DNA of 53,118 nt from Priapulus caudatus (GCF_000485595.1 NW_014577186.1:17691-70808), one strand, 5' to 3'; shown: positions 1 through 12,660, counted from the first letter of the stretch. Notes: a model not told the origin generated them from the letters alone. Program-made: numbers and translations.

Positions 1-470
1 GATAGCCACATGTCTACAGACTCCTCCTTACGTTGGTCACGTGCGGAGAACAAATAATGTGCTACTGCCTCGTTGGTCTGACCAGTGCAATAGGAGTCCA
101 GTTTTGAGATTATATCCTGTACTATATCACCTGGTACTCCGCCTAAACCATTGTAGATGCGCAATGTGTCCCGACCTAAACTATTTAACAACTCTGCACG
201 CTGTACTCGTTGTGGCTGGTGCTCTAACTGGGATGCGATGGAATAGTTCTCCCACATCTGCTTGTGCAATTCCCAATTCACCTTTTGTCATCACCGGTGA
301 CGTCTACCGGACCTGGTGCCTTAATATTTGGCCTATAATAATGTTGCACCTCCTGTACATGTTGGGCGGGAACATCCCCTGCTTGTGCCTGTGGGGCAAG
401 GTCATCTCTTTCGGCCCTCGGTACATCTTCATAGTCTCCCATACTGGATCCCTGTGGTGCACTACCTAAA
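1..470 (-). pseudogene. LTR-retrotransposon Gag fragment, runs off the left edge
   Basis: Read on the minus strand, about 285 to 3 gives an open stretch with the layout of a retrotransposon Gag (Ty3/gypsy-type) core: an early W..Y segment, LLNSLGRDTLRIYNGL, a DIISKLDSYCTGQTNEAV segment, then YLFSARDQRKEES. Gag proteins typically have this order (hydrophobic LG.. helix, LD.Y(F/C)..., F..R.Q...ES.D). Upstream, about 455-285 reads as a short acidic/proline-containing leader ending in a stop and a frame change, so the copy looks broken. The long plus-strand ORF at 41-469 is the antisense shadow of this. I could not find a convincing LTR or primer-binding site between 470 and 1350, so family placement is tentative. 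Confidence 0.45.
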
Positions 471-804
471 TGTCACCTCAACAAGATGTGTATGCCGGTA
501 TGTGTACAACATACATGCATCTACACTACTACTGTACTTGTGTATGCAAATATTGTGAGGGTGTACCGTCATACAGCGTTTATCGCACTGAACTTTCCGT
601 ATATGTGCCTCTAACCAGTAGGTACATATGCCATTTGTGTACCATCATACTACCAAAAATAGGCCAATTAAAGTAAGCATTTAACACATCGTAATAATTA
701 ATACATGAGCACTTAACACATCATACCACGCGAGCACGTTGCTCTACACAGTAGTACTGTACATGATTGTAATGCACATACATGTGCATGTAGATGAAAT
801 AACG

Positions 805-870
805 CGCATAGAGTTCATTGATTCCTGGTATTGTATCCGCATAGAGTTCATTGATTCCTGGTATTGTATC
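805..870. repeat. 33-bp tandem duplication, two units
   Basis: Two identical adjacent 33-bp units (805-837 and 838-870), each containing ATAGAGTTCATTGATTCC. Because 33 is a multiple of three, ORFs on both strands pass through both units. Confidence 0.85.
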
Positions 871-1486
871 CGGCACCGTAGGAACTTGGTACGTACTGTG
901 GAACACAACTGTATTCTTACACTTAGTCCCTGTCCACCTTGGTCCCACGACGAATTGCTGGGCTGGTCGAGCTGGGCGGCCACACACACGATAACGTAGA
1001 TAGACTTGTATCACTCAGTCAGGCACAGCTGTACATCCACATGGTAAGCTATGAATAGCACGCACGTTGGTCTGCAAGTTTGTCAGTATAGCGGCTTCCA
1101 GTCCTGTATCGAATCCGCTTCGTCACGGCTAGGTGTTTACAACGGCCCAGCCCGCATTCGAACAGGGCACGCCGCATAGCCTGCTCACGGCGCAGTTCCC
1201 GGGTAGTTGGTGGTGCTGACACTTAACTTGGCGATTTGGTTGTCGGACACGATTGTCCTCCGATGAAAAAGTACTTCCCGCTCGCAGCACGCTTCCGGCA
1301 CCATGTAACACGCCAGTATAAACATAACTCAGAGTGAAAGATAACACACATCATTTATTCGTCCACTTCTTATTCCGCCATCTTCCAACTACCACGATCA
1401 CACCACGTGACCCTTCACACGTACAGGGCGGGAACACACAGACCAAGACTACGCGGTGTGATACATACACATATGTGTATGTGTAT

Positions 1487-1633
1487 GTAAGTAAGAAATA
1501 AAATCTTCCTTCAAGAATCCCATTCTGTTTGATTACCAACTGAATTACCAACTGAACCTGATTACCAACTGAATATTCAGTTGGTAATCAAACAGAATGG
1601 GATTCTTGAAGGAAGATTTTATTTCTTACTTAC
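1487..1633. repeat. Perfect inverted repeat (59-bp arms, 29-bp loop)
   Basis: The left arm 1487-1545 is the exact reverse complement of 1575-1633. The loop contains further copies of the ATTACCAACTGAA motif, so the left arm end is also tandemly repeated. No target-site duplication is obvious. It could be a foldback element or a local snap-back artefact. Confidence 0.85.
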
Positions 1634-1697
1634 TTAGTCTTTAAACATTAAGTTAACTGTAGTCTGTAGGCCTAGCCGTAGGCGTAGGCCTAGTCTG

Positions 1698-1815
1698 TAG
1701 AAAGAAAGAAAGAAAGAGAGTTAACATACCAGAATTCTTTCAGGGATCATCACACCTAGAAAGAAAGAAAGAAAGAGAGTTAACATACCAGAATTCTTTC
1801 AGGGATCATCACACC
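1698..1815. repeat. 59-bp tandem duplication, two units
   Basis: Two identical 59-bp units (1698-1756, 1757-1815), each starting with a GAAA microsatellite run and ending in GGATCATCACACC. Confidence 0.85.
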
Positions 1816-2802
1816 TTCACATTCAGTCGTCGGAGACGTCATGGTAACCGTAGTCGAACTCATACTACTACTGCTCGTCGTGGATCACTGGATGTATCTT
1901 GAGGATGAGGATGGCCTGGATGGGATGCACTTTTCCCCGGGCGTAGATGGAGGGTCACGTGATGTGGCGAAGCAAAACAAGGACCACAATTTAAATAATT
2001 GATGTTAGTCATGCTTTTTGTGTATATATCCTTGGTAGTTATCTAATTTTATGAATTCAGAATTTTATTGTAAAAAGTATGCTATGTATTGTATATGATA
2101 GATAATAAATAAATAAATAAATAATTTAAAAAAAATTAATAGACTAGTACTCGCTCCCACCTCGATTACTCGATGGGTCGATCCCATCAATCGATCCCAT
2201 GGGCATGGAGTAACTAAGGCGAGAGGTGGGACCGGGTACCAGTCTAAAAAATTAATTAACAGCACGCGCGCCACGTAGTGTGAAAATCTAGAACTACGGT
2301 AGAAACTAAAAATGCTCGTGTTGTGATTGTTACGGCTTGTTTTTAGCAGATTCCAGAAAGTTTTGTAAAATTAGCAACGTATGAAAATTAATTCATTGCA
2401 ACTATTTATTGACGTGTGTTTATTGCTATTGAAGTTTACGTGGAATTGCAAGCGGTGATATATACCTCGTAATTAGCATCTATTTACAGAAATAAATGCC
2501 ATCCACGGGCGATTTTGTTTGATTTGGCATAATATTTACACTTACACTTACAGTGTAACTTACAGTAATTTTGCGTTTGGCAGTACATTTAGTGTCATAC
2601 CACCTATGGTCATACTCGTAGTGATAGTCATAGTACATTACATACAGTGATAGTAATTTTGCATTTGGCAGTACATTTAGTGTCACAGTACATTAGCCTT
2701 AGGGCCTACATACAGTGGCAGTACATCATCAGGACAGTAATTTACACGTATGCATTGTATGATTGTAATTTGTATATTAAAATTATTATAATATAAAAAG
2801 TA

Positions 2803-5800
2803 ATGGAAGTGTGCGTTGATTGTGTGGAATCTGCAATAAATGCAGAAAAAGGAGGTAAGCGACTATATCATTCTTAATATTCTGAAATTACGCTACAACT
2901 ACAAAGTACAAGTACAAATATAATACATTCGTGCATAATAACGATTGCTACACCTCAGTACACTAGAGAGACTATGCAGCATTACTTCCACCCACATGAT
3001 ACATCTAATTTTAATGAATCAGAACACACTAGATAGTGGATTCAAGTCCGCCTCCCACCACACTCATGGCTCTTGTCGGCAAATGCAGACGTTATAACTC
3101 CGCTTTGCTAATCTGAGGGTGCGGGTTTAACCCACACTTTTTTGGTTTTGGTTTTGGTTTTTTGGTTTGGGTTAAACCCATTACTGGTGTCTGCGTCGGC
3201 TCGGACTATCATGGCTCACGCTACAGCACGCCTGTACGTACGCACACAACAGTCAACACAACATGATTGATGTTGTTTAACGTGGCTAGTTCTCGTAACA
3301 AAATGCATAAATACACCTACTGTGAATATACTTGCAGTATGAAAACATCACGAAATGTTCTCATTAAACCAAAAATGTGCTCTGAAGTAGAACATTTTGA
3401 AAACTTTCTCTGAGAAAGATTTTGGCATACAGATACACATAATTTGTGTAATGCGAAGCGACCGAGAATGCTAACAGTAGGCCTACGTTAGTGCAAATAG
3501 TTCCTGGAAAGAAAACACTATATTTGTTTTTGCTGATTGCATAAGTAATGTAGATAACATATGATTTAAACAAATTTTACAATTTTGTACTGAAAAAACA
3601 TCGACTAATAACATAACTTAATTGTTTTATTATAGACAAGAACTGTTAATGAAAATTGCGATCGCTCAGCTGTGTCCCAGATGTGTAAAGACAGCTGTGG
3701 TGCTACTTTTGCAAGAGAAGTACTTTCGTTTAGATTTGCTGAAGGAATGTTATGAAAGTAGTGCTCACTATAAATGAGTTGTGATTTTTTACAACATAGA
3801 CGAGCTCACCGTAGGTATATCTATTCATTTTGATGCGAGAACTGGCCACTAATTTGTCGCTGAGCTTTGCCTAACTCACCGTTTTTCAATCACGGTCATT
3901 ATGTTTTTGCCATTATATTGAGAGGGCATTATGTTATTGCTGAGAAACAGTGATTACTACTTACTCACTCAGGGCTAGAAATTAACTTTTGAACAAGGGA
4001 GTCCAACGGACTCCCTACCCTCAAAAAGAGGGAGTCCGCAGCAAAATGAGGGAGTCCGCAGTCTGAGGTTTAAAATTAAAGATATTAACAATAACGCATG
4101 TGCTTATTTTTAAGAGTCATGCAGTTGCACGTCTGCCAAATTTTCATTGGACATTAGCTGAACAAATACAGTAATTCTGCGAGTCTGTGCTCCGGAACGA
4201 ACTAGTTAGTTAGTATGGCAGAATTTTCAGGGAGTCCCACGGACTCCTGCATATGTCAAATCAGGGAGTATTTGACTTCGGACTCCCGTTAATTTCGCAC
4301 CCTGCTCACTACTATTATATTACTTCCGGCAGTACTGTGCTTTGTTTATATAATGACCTTTGACATTACCCATGATGCTTTGTCATGCTGTAACTCCGAA
4401 CCCGCTTATTGCGATACATCTTACAGTAAAGTGCTAGCTACTCGAGCACACGTACGTAATGGCATTCCTTTTACTCACTGGTGGTGTGGGGGTGCATGGG
4501 GTGGGGTGCTCTGCAATTCATAGCGTGCCACCATGTTATCAAACATTAACTATGTACATTTATATGTAATGTGACTAATGTATTATTTCACTATGGAGGA
4601 AACTAATGCTGATAGGGTCTATGTCCCCCAGGGTACTGCCGGAACGTATCCTGGGTACGGTCCGGTATACCGGTACTATCTAATATGCCGGACCGTACCT
4701 CGCCTACTCCACTAACGAGTCTAGGGAGTCGCCTACGCCTACTCCCTAACCCTAACCCTAACCCGAACTCAAACCCTAACCCTAATCCTAACCCTAACCA
4801 TATCAAATAGTGACCAGGTTACGTTCCGGTATACCGGACCGTACCCAGGGTACGTTCCGGCAGTTCCCTGGGGGACACAGACCCTATGAGCGAAACTAAT
4901 GACCTTACTAAATTAAGTCCTACCAATTCCAGTGTTACACTTTAGTGCAAATATAGATGTTGAGCATGGAGGGGAGGGGGTATGTGGTCCACACTTACAT
5001 TGCAACCAGGATAATAGGTGAATTTATATCTAGTCTACTAATTCCAATGTACATGTATTTTACTTTGTTTATGCAGGAGCAACAAGCCTGGAGCTATGTA
5101 CCAGTTTACTTGAAGGTGGTTTAACACCAAGTATTGGTATGTACTTTTATCACGTGACTGTAGTTGAACTATTACATGGTACTAAGTAGTTTTACTTTAT
5201 TCTTAAAATATATACTATGTACAGTTTAGAGAGGCCTGTGGTATAGCTGGATTTTTAGCTCATCTGACATAGTCAGATGCAGCTTGTAGAATCGCATGAT
5301 CGTCCGTCCGTCCGTCCGAGCGTCCGTCCGTCCGTCCATCCGTCCGTCTTCTAACCGCTCGCCTGACCGTTTCCATATTCCGGGCCTGGGGGGGGGGGGT
5401 AATCCGAAAACGAGTTGGGATGTCGAAGCTGGGGGTCAAAGGTCAAAGGTCAAGAGGTGTAAAAGAAGGGGGAACATTCACTCCTTAACTTAAGGTATAG
5501 GGAGGAAATGCAGAATTGCGGCACAAATCTAAACGGCTCGACCTAGGCTCGTGATAGTTGGTGTATAGCATCATGGTAGGAAAAGCCATCACTGTGCCGA
5601 AATTCGAGGTCACAGGTCAAAGGTCAATGGGCACAGGGCAGATTTTAGACATTTTCTGAGGACATGGTCTGACGGAGCGATTGAAAAACTTTTTTGTTTC
5701 AGCGGTGACCTAGCATTTTTATGGCATTATTGAAAGGACCATGAAATCTACTTTCTGCTGACATGCGAAGAGTAAGTGTCGGATAACCTTTTGACCCTCA

Positions 5801-7875
5801 AGAGGCGGGTTAAACATGGATTTGTTGACTGTCTGTTAGAAAGAATTTGACTGCCGGGTTTGCTAGTAGAATCTATACATGTATGCCTGGATGTATGAGG
5901 CTACAATGCCACAGTGAAATTTCAAAAGCTAAATTTGGTTAAAGAAGGTTTATGCTCCTTAAATCGTATAATTTTTATGGCATTCTGTACTGTCAGTATG
6001 TTATATGTAACCTATGCCACTGCCAGTGGCTACTGCCAGTGCATGTGTTGATGGTACTGTGTAGTTTTTGTCTGCGTTTATTGGTTACAGGTGGCAGCTC
6101 TCTATTGCAGCCTGCAGGCTTGCGTAGGTAAATGGATGAGTGCTTACCTATTCTGTCTTGCAAATAGTTGTTGCTACTACGTATGATGGGAGCTTCCATC
6201 TTTAATCTGAAGACACTTAAACGTACGCGCCATCTCGTGGCAACTTTCATAACGATCCCAACGAACATTCCTTTGAGAAGGTTCCTGATACCATCCCTGT
6301 GCATTCCACTGTTTCGGCATGTATGTGAACACATTTGGGACTAACAGGGTTTACTAGAATCCCACCACTCCACCACAGAGTCACCGCAGTAGACGTTAGA
6401 TGAGCGCTGTCGCTCCGCGGCACTTGTTATAATAGTGGTAGCATCTCAGGTGTCAGAGGAATTTATTCATAAATTTACTATATTAATTAGTTTAGGAAGG
6501 CCACTATCAGTCTAATAATTTATGTAAGATTTAGTATTGCCACTCCTAAATGTGTACAAAGTTGGTAGCTATATGTGTCAATATATAATATTTTACAAAC
6601 ATAAAATTAGAACTAAAATCTCACAATCTTCACATTCCTCAGGTCTGCTGCGAAAGGTGAAAGAGATAGTAGACATTCCAGTCTTTGTGATGATTCGACC
6701 ACGCAGTGGAGATTTCCTATACACGGGTCTCGAAATTGAGGTAGCTAAACATTTCTGTACATGGATAGTAATTTACTACACTTCCTTTACCAAACAGATG
6801 TAGAAGGTGCCTTGCAGCAGGTTGCATTAGGTACATGTTTCAATGTACCAGAGATTTATTTAAATTAACTGTCACAAATAAGTCATTAAACTGCATAAGT
6901 GCAGACAAATTGGGTCTTACCTATTAGCAAACTTTTTACTTTTTACTCTGACACCACAATCACCACAAATTTGTGCTGTTAAAGGCTATATAACACAAAT
7001 AAACAGCAAACGTGCGCCCGCCATCTTCAGATTCGTGATAATAGAATTATCAACCGGTCCCACAAAACGAGCGCACGTAGTTACGTGATGCAAATATTTA
7101 TATATTGGTACTAATTTCGAAATGTATACAAAAGTAATAAACCTAGTGTAGAAACAGGTGTCCGGTTTTGCAGGAGCAAAAATCACTTGCTAGGTTTGTT
7201 GACATATGTAAACAATCTCATTTGAAATGCAGATCGGCGCACATATTGGTGGAAAGAATGTTGTGAGAGTGTTCTATGACATGTTAGCCTTACTATGTAC
7301 TTTTGGTCGTATGCAACGCAAGGAGTATGGGTAAGTATCAGAACGGTAAAGGAAATATGAAAACGGTTGGTAAAAACGTGAAATCCTCGCTTTAACTGCT
7401 TAAACTAGTCAATGATAATTCGCATGTGACGTATATTTGTGGTATGCTTAATCATGTTCAGGTGATGAAGGAAGACATTTCATGCTGCAAGGAAAACGGA
7501 GCTGATGGCATCGTCTTTGGAATTTTAACGAGGTAAACAATAAATATTTTTACCAGCATCATACTATGTTGTCTTTATATTTGTGGTTGCAGTTAAAATG
7601 TAAAATCCATGTTTCACCTTTTTCAGAGAAGGAAACGTGGACAAAGAGCGATGTCTAGATTTGATTGGTAATTTATATTTAATATACTTTTGCAAGGGTA
7701 GGTTACTTTGCATGGTTACATTCAAGTCCCGCTGAACAAGTTTACCATTACATTATAAAACCTTACCATATTATCTTTCTTTTTGTTCAGTTCCTATAAG
7801 CATTGTTACATAATGTCACATTTGAATGTTATTTTTTAGATGTTGCAAGACCTCTACCAGTTTCGTTCCATAGAG
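2803..7875 (+). CDS. cutC: CutC copper-homeostasis protein, exons 1-6
   Basis: CutC is a TIM-barrel protein linked to copper handling; its exact biochemical activity is unsettled. Exons: 2803-2854, 5077-5136, 6643-6740, 7462-7532, 7627-7667, 7840-7875. All have GT donors, AG acceptors and matching phases. The ATG at 2803 opens with [17 protein letters not shown], the family N-terminus; next come [17 protein letters not shown], the signature [12 protein letters not shown], a [18 protein letters not shown] segment, [12 protein letters not shown] and [10 protein letters not shown]. The last exon ends in phase 1, matching exon 7, which occurs in a broken copy (8841) and an intact copy (24948). 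With the intact exons the protein is 244 residues, the usual core length. Introns 1 and 2 are large because of inserted repeats. The gene converges with PUSL1. Confidence 0.93.
3970..4304. mobile_element. Short non-autonomous hAT-like element in CutC intron 1
   Basis: The ends form a 17-bp imperfect inverted repeat: CAGGGCTAGAAATTAAC at left and GTTAATTTCGCACCCTG at right. CTCACT is repeated directly at both flanks (3964-3969 and 4305-4310). The interior has four copies of a GGGAGTCC-type motif in both orientations. CAGGG termini are typical of hAT elements, but the flanking repeat is shorter than the 8 bp expected, so the class is tentative. No ORF. Confidence 0.6.
4612..4887. mobile_element. 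Foldback MITE with an internal telomere-like array, CutC intron 1
   Basis: The left terminus ATAGGGTCTATGTCCCCCAG and the right terminus are inverted repeats over about 37 bp with two mismatches. A second inner inverted repeat carries the GGTCCGGTATACCGG motif. The centre (4741-4800) is a run of CCCTAA-type telomeric units with a few variants. GAAACTAATG-like sequence occurs on both outer flanks but is not a clean target-site duplication. Confidence 0.7.
5254..6430 (+). repeat. Long dispersed repeat 'C', copy in CutC intron 2
   Basis: It starts with TTTTTAGCTCATCTGAC and a small hairpin (TCTGACATAGTCAGA), followed by a (CGTC)n run, a GGTCAAAGGTCA cluster, and a tail ending in GGCACTTGTTAT. 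A reverse-complement copy spans 49516-51462 near PTCD2; its first ~560 bp also occurs in both copies of the large duplication (about 11431 and 27411). No coding capacity. The ends contain GCTCATCT and AGATGAGC, a possible short terminal inverted repeat. Confidence 0.75.
5432..5632 (+). promoter_or_regulatory. Cluster of nuclear-receptor-like direct repeats (DR1)
   Basis: Around 5432-5456 and 5609-5632 the sequence contains AGGTCAAAGGTCA, i.e. two AGGTCA half-sites spaced by one base, the classical RXR/HNF4 DR1 element. Equivalent motifs recur in the other copies of this dispersed repeat (about 11605, 27585, and reverse strand about 50465-50485). Motif presence is seen; receptor binding is inference. 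Confidence 0.4.
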
Positions 7876-8290
7876 GTATGCAATATATTTATGCCGATTG
7901 ATATAGACACGTGAAACAATCCATTCCAAAATCTTTGCCTATATAAGAAAAATAAAACATTGTAATTGAGCCATTGTTTGTCTGCATGGCTGCAATAACT
8001 GCAGTGTCTGCCAAACTGTATTTCTTTAATAGAAAGTTTCATATAATTGTCCTGTTTTCTTTCTGATATTTCTATTTTTAGTTCACTCCACAATACATCA
8101 TTATCTGATTGTTTCATATACAAATATATGCACTAAATACAAACATGTAAGAAGTGTCACTGGCATGCATTTAAGTGAAATGAGAGGTAAATGCAATTTA
8201 GGCACACTGCAATAGAATTTTGCAATGAAAGGAGCCAGATATTCATAGAGTAACAATGCCATTAAAAACCCAATTTACAGTTGCTTTTAA

Positions 8291-8663
8291 CAGGGTTCGT
8301 AGCGGGTCTTCCAGTCTTATAAGTACTTATTTTGCCAAAAATAAAATAAGGGCCCTTATTAGTACTTATTTTTGGTGAAATCTTAGAAAAGTACTTAATA
8401 GTCCTTATTTTTTGCAACCCACAATATTTCATATAAATTGTTTTATAAACTGTTCTCGTGACTTTAGAGTAAGAATTGCTGTATATATATATACGAATAA
8501 TTAAATCTGCTGTGCAACTGTGTATGATAAATATTAATTAGTGTACTTTAATAGTCGGATGATCAATCAGCATAATCACGGTAAACAAAGGTCTTATTTT
8601 GGCTTCCAGAAAGGGTCTTTATAAGTCCTTATTTCAACATGTGTCTTACTACTATGAACCCTG
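8291..8663. mobile_element. Short hAT-like element, CutC intron 6
   Basis: The ends are CAGGGTTCGTAG and CTACTATGAACCCTG, an imperfect inverted repeat, and the flanks share TTTAA. The interior contains repeats of a TAAGTACTTATTTT-type motif. The left boundary of the large duplication (8496) lies inside this element, so copy 2 carries only its right part (24613-24776). Confidence 0.55.
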
Positions 8664-8840
8664 TTTAAGCAAGAAAGCAAGAGTGGCGCCTAACAACAAA
8701 AATGTAAAATAAATAACAATCTGCTTTTCCAAGAGTAGTCATATTTATGATCAATCAAATATGAATCACCGCCAACAGTCACTAGAACGAAGGCTGGTCG
8801 ATTGCATTGAAGCACATCGTCTGCGCGTTCGTCTTGTTAG

Positions 8841-9200
8841 CGTTCGATCTGACGTCGAACTGGAAGGATCCCTTGGTGTGTTGATCAATCTGGGCTTCGA
8901 GCGTGTGCTGACTAACGGTCAAGAACCACAAGTGCGCTGGACGACTGCCCGTCATACGTGACATGGTGCCAGCTGCTGCTGACCGCATTCTTGTCCATAC
9001 CCCGGTGAGAATGCTTCTACGGAGTCGGAATACAAATTTTGTATTTTATCGTATTCTATGTCTCGCCAATTCTTATTTTAAATTTTGCTGTTTTTATAGT
9101 AATCTATCGTCTATGTCCGCTGCCAAATCTAAATAAAAATTCCCCTGTTTTCATGTACCTTTATGTTCCATAGTGTAAAGCTTTGCGCGCTGACCGTGGC

Positions 9201-9236
<36 letters not shown>

Positions 9237-9865
9237 GGGGGAGGGGGGTGAACCAATTGTTCAGCTGGTCACTGTAAGTCCACTGATTCCAAGTAGTGAA
9301 AGTGAAAGTTCTTGTTCTGGAAAAGAAGAGTCGGAGTAAACGTGCATGTATGCGTTACTGTGTATTTGACTACGTGAATAGTGGAGACGAGTACAATCGC
9401 TCATTCTGAACATTTATGAGTTTACTTATAAATGTTTTGTGCAATAATGGCTTTGAGCAATATGACGGACTGAGCTATGAACAATTGATGTCACTGCTGA
9501 AAATCTTAATACAAATCTTTGTTATTTTACCTTAGTCTATACTCTTAAACCCAAATACAAATGTCTTATTGTTTCCTCATATTAATGTGTCTGCCAAATC
9601 TAAATGTGAATTCCGTCATGTTTTTACGCGGTGCAGCTGTGGATATCGGCGCAACATAGGCGTAATTCTGGAGGGAAGCTGCACCTACACGAGCGTTCCA
9701 CCTGCTCACCTCGCGCGCACGATCATCTTTGATTCCGCTATGATTCTACCGGTACCTCGCGTGTGTCGATGCTGGCGCATCTCTCTGCCAGAATACACAC
9801 ACAAGGTCACGGATTGCGGTCAAGGTGCAAGAGCATTAGGTGACCATTGAGCGCGGCATACGTGA
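8841..9865 (+). pseudogene. cutC: CutC exons 7-8, frameshifted copy (copy 1)
   Basis: Exon 7 (8841-9004) and exon 8 (9637-9865) sit where the CutC terminal exons belong, just after exon 6. Splice sites are preserved: TTAG before CGTTCGATCTGACG, the GTGAGA donor at 9005 and GCAG before exon 8. The reading frame is destroyed by single-base indels; for example GATCCCTTGG here is GATGCCCTTGG in the intact copy. Exon 8 carries several extra bases before the stop. The intron between them holds a 32-G run (9204-9235) absent from the other copy. Position says this is the real gene end; sequence quality says it is an error-laden or decaying version. Confidence 0.85.
9204..9248 (+). repeat. Poly-G run, copy-1 specific
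   Basis: Thirty-two consecutive G followed by G-rich sequence. The equivalent place in copy 2 (about 25300-25310) has none. A homopolymer gained in only one of two otherwise collinear copies is typical of a base-calling or assembly artefact, but could be a true expansion. Confidence 0.8.
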
Positions 9866-9869
9866 CCGT

Positions 9870-12660
9870 GACCCCAACCTCATCCCACTCATCTAGCCGC
9901 GCCACAAACACCTCCATCCCTCGATCTTAACACTGAATTTCTGTAATATTTCGTTGTGCCCGTCAACTTTTGACCTTTATTTCCACCTCTTCATTCTTTT
10001 ACTGAAAAGGTTGAGTATTTTTAGTGGTTTAATCGAATATATAGTATACCATTTACGTGTTTTGTCACACAAAATTCTTTATGATGGTAGAGCAATACAT
10101 ACTTCTATCCATTAAATAGAGGAAATATCCCAGTCGACACTGGGAGAACAGTGTTCTTACTATAAGTCCAGGGTGGGGCCAGTGAAATATACTAATCAAG
10201 AAATGTGAAACGGAACTCTTGCAAATATAATGATTTGTATGTTGATCTACAGTGTCGTTGTATAATTGTTGAACGAGTTTTTTACTTCAACCATCAGTAG
10301 TTTACTACTTGCGTGAAGTCCGTTAGCTTCCACCTGCACAACCTGCACCAGGATTTGTAAGGCAGCTAAGTTGTGTGTTGCCAGGTTCAAGTAAGTGATT
10401 AATCCCAAGCATTCCAATCAGCTATTGCCTACATGTGGTCAATTGCCCTATTTCATAATTCCAACCGCTGGTTATTGATGCTCACTCAAATCGTTGGAAT
10501 CTGAATTATTAATATCTCTATTATGAGATTAAAGTTATATCATTAATACTGCTTGATCAATATTTTTAAGTGTTAATAGAATCGGAGTGCACGTTGATTA
10601 CGTTTTTATACAGTCTAATTATTATGCATTATTAATCAATTATTAACAATAACAATTGTACAGATAAAAGTACTGATTACTAGCATCATAAACTCTTTTC
10701 ACGAATCATGAAAGTTAAATCATTGCCTGATTCAGGAAATCGATCGACACATAAAGACAGGATATGACTAGCTTCCGTTATTTCTATTAAATATAGCACC
10801 ACTCGGTTCTGAGGTTGGTCGTTTTTACAATTAGCAGTAGACAATTCTACTGATCAAGAGATTTCACTGTTTGCATTCTGTGTTCTGATGATGCCCACGT
10901 CAAAAATCTATGTACGATTGACTCGAGAACAACGGCGATGGAATTCTCAAAATCTTGGCAGGAGAAACAGAATGATAGGATATTAGAATGCGTTCCCAAC
11001 TTTGACAATTTAAACCTGTGTCAAGCAGTTACCTCTATGGAACGGACAGCCTGTCATATAAGTGAACAGTTAGTTGGTCTCGATGAAACCATAGACATTG
11101 AATGGAAACCTGTGATTATGGAACACCGAGGGCCCCGTTGTCTGGAAACCAGGAACTCCTATCAGCTAATGGCTGCTGACTTGGATGAGAATCAATCAAC
11201 AAAATTCAAATCAACCATTTAATGTACATCACAGTAAATTTATGCATATTATGATGGTAACCACATATAATGCAATATATTGATAAAAAAACGACCGTGT
11301 CATGATATAATTCTGCACAACAACGACAAATTCTCACACTGTAACGCGAGACGCGAGAAATCGGGCAAGCGTGGAAAACCTTTAGAACCAAAAAAACAAA
11401 TCCATACGCCATTTGTAAATGTTATTTAGAGCTCATCTGACCAGATAGTCAGATGTCAGCTTGTAGAATCGCTATGTCGGTCCGTCCGTGGCTCGCGTGC
11501 GTCCGACCGTCAACAGTTGGGCACAATCTTAACCTCTCGACTACGGGTCCACGATATTCGGGACGGGCGGGTAATCCGAAAACGAGTTGCGATGTCGAAG
11601 CTGGGTCAAAGGTCAAAAGGTCAAGAGCGTGTAAAAAGAAGGGGGAACATTCACTCCTTAATAAGGTATAGGGAGGAAATGCAGAATTTGCGGCACAAAT
11701 CTAAACGGCTATCGACCTATGGCCGTGATAGCTGGCTGTATAGCAAAATGGTATGAGAAAGCCAATCACTGGTGCCTGAAAAATTGGAGGTTCACAGGTC
11801 AAGGGCACGGCAAGATTTTAGACATTTTCTGAGGACATGGTCCTGACGGAGCAAATTGAAAAACTTTCTTTGTTTCCAGCGGTGACCTATCATTATGGCT
11901 TTATGAAAGGACCATGAAATCTGCTTTTCCAACTGACGAATGCGAAGAGTAATGTCTGATATACCTTTTGACCCTCAAGAAGAGGTTACAACGAACTGGA
12001 TTGTTAGACTGTTAATCAATGGAGTGAACTGCCTTTTGCTATTAGAGCCTCCTTCCCCCACCCTCCCCCGCCCTTCCCCCACCCCTCCCCCGCCGCCTTC
12101 CCCCACCCCTCCCCCCACCCTCCATCTGCGATAGTGGCGTGTCCTACATATGATGTGTCCGCGAACTGCGTGTCTGCATATCTGCGCCTAACAAATGGTA
12201 CTACGCATGACCTGAAATTTTTACGTTTATAATCGTAGCAACAGACCTCAGAATGATGCCAGACGCTCTGCGGTCTCTTGTTTTGTTATTAGCTAGCATA
12301 CTTAATGATTTTGACAGTGTTTTTCAAGAAAAACCACACATTTATTCATTATTATAAAATAAATATCACATAATTGTAATTGGTCGTTAAATTGTTATTT
12401 CAACTTAATCTTAAAGTTACGCAGAGTGTCTGACCTCCTCGTAATGTATGATGATATTTGCGAGGATTTCGTTCCTCGTAACCTTACGATTTTCTGTCAA
12501 CCGGTCTTACAGTGGAAGTAAAAAAAAAAATAGTAAGACTAAATGTTGCAACTAATTTTGTTTCTGACAACGCCCCCTGGCTTATTCTTTAGTCGCTGTT
12601 ATTTAAGTGAAACGCATCTCTATACTAATTTTCCCCCCTCATAATGCTCAAACGTATACT
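9870..12660. other. CutC-PUSL1 convergent intergenic region (copy 1)
   Basis: It lies between the CutC stop and the PUSL1 stop, both genes pointing inward. It contains a small unassigned ORF (10938-11222), the 5' part of dispersed repeat C (11431-~12000) and a C-rich tract (12050-12122). No other exon is supported. The same layout recurs at 25897-28611. Confidence 0.6.
12050..12122. repeat. C-rich tract, minus strand able to form a G-quadruplex (copy 1)
   Basis: Repeated CCCCCACCCTCCCCCGCCC units; the reverse strand has many G4-G5 runs at short spacing. It lies about 0.5 kb beyond the PUSL1 stop codon, so PUSL1 transcripts extending that far would be G-rich here. The matching tract in copy 2 is 28014-28073. 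Confidence 0.6.

Larger units (their letters stand above)
471..2800. other. Gene-free stretch with short repeats
   Basis: No coding exon can be supported. It holds a 33-bp direct duplication (805-870), a 59-bp-arm perfect hairpin (1487-1633), a 59-bp tandem duplication (1698-1815), a TAAA-rich run near 2101-2125, and an imperfect inverted repeat about 2144-2246 (ACTAGTACTC at the left, its near complement at the right). If the Gag fragment belongs to a fuller element, its leader or LTR should lie in about 470-1350, but I see no clear boundary. Confidence 0.4.

Noticed and set aside
41-676. Plus-strand ORFs at the left edge
   Set aside because: Antisense to a better-supported Gag-like reading on the minus strand.
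2041-2275. Promoter or enhancer of CutC
   Set aside because: AT-rich with an inverted repeat, but no core promoter element stands out; transcription start cannot be placed from sequence alone.
3036-3135. Possible tRNA-like element with GGATTCAAGTCC and GGGTTTAACCC
   Set aside because: No cloverleaf and no properly spaced A box; too weak to call.
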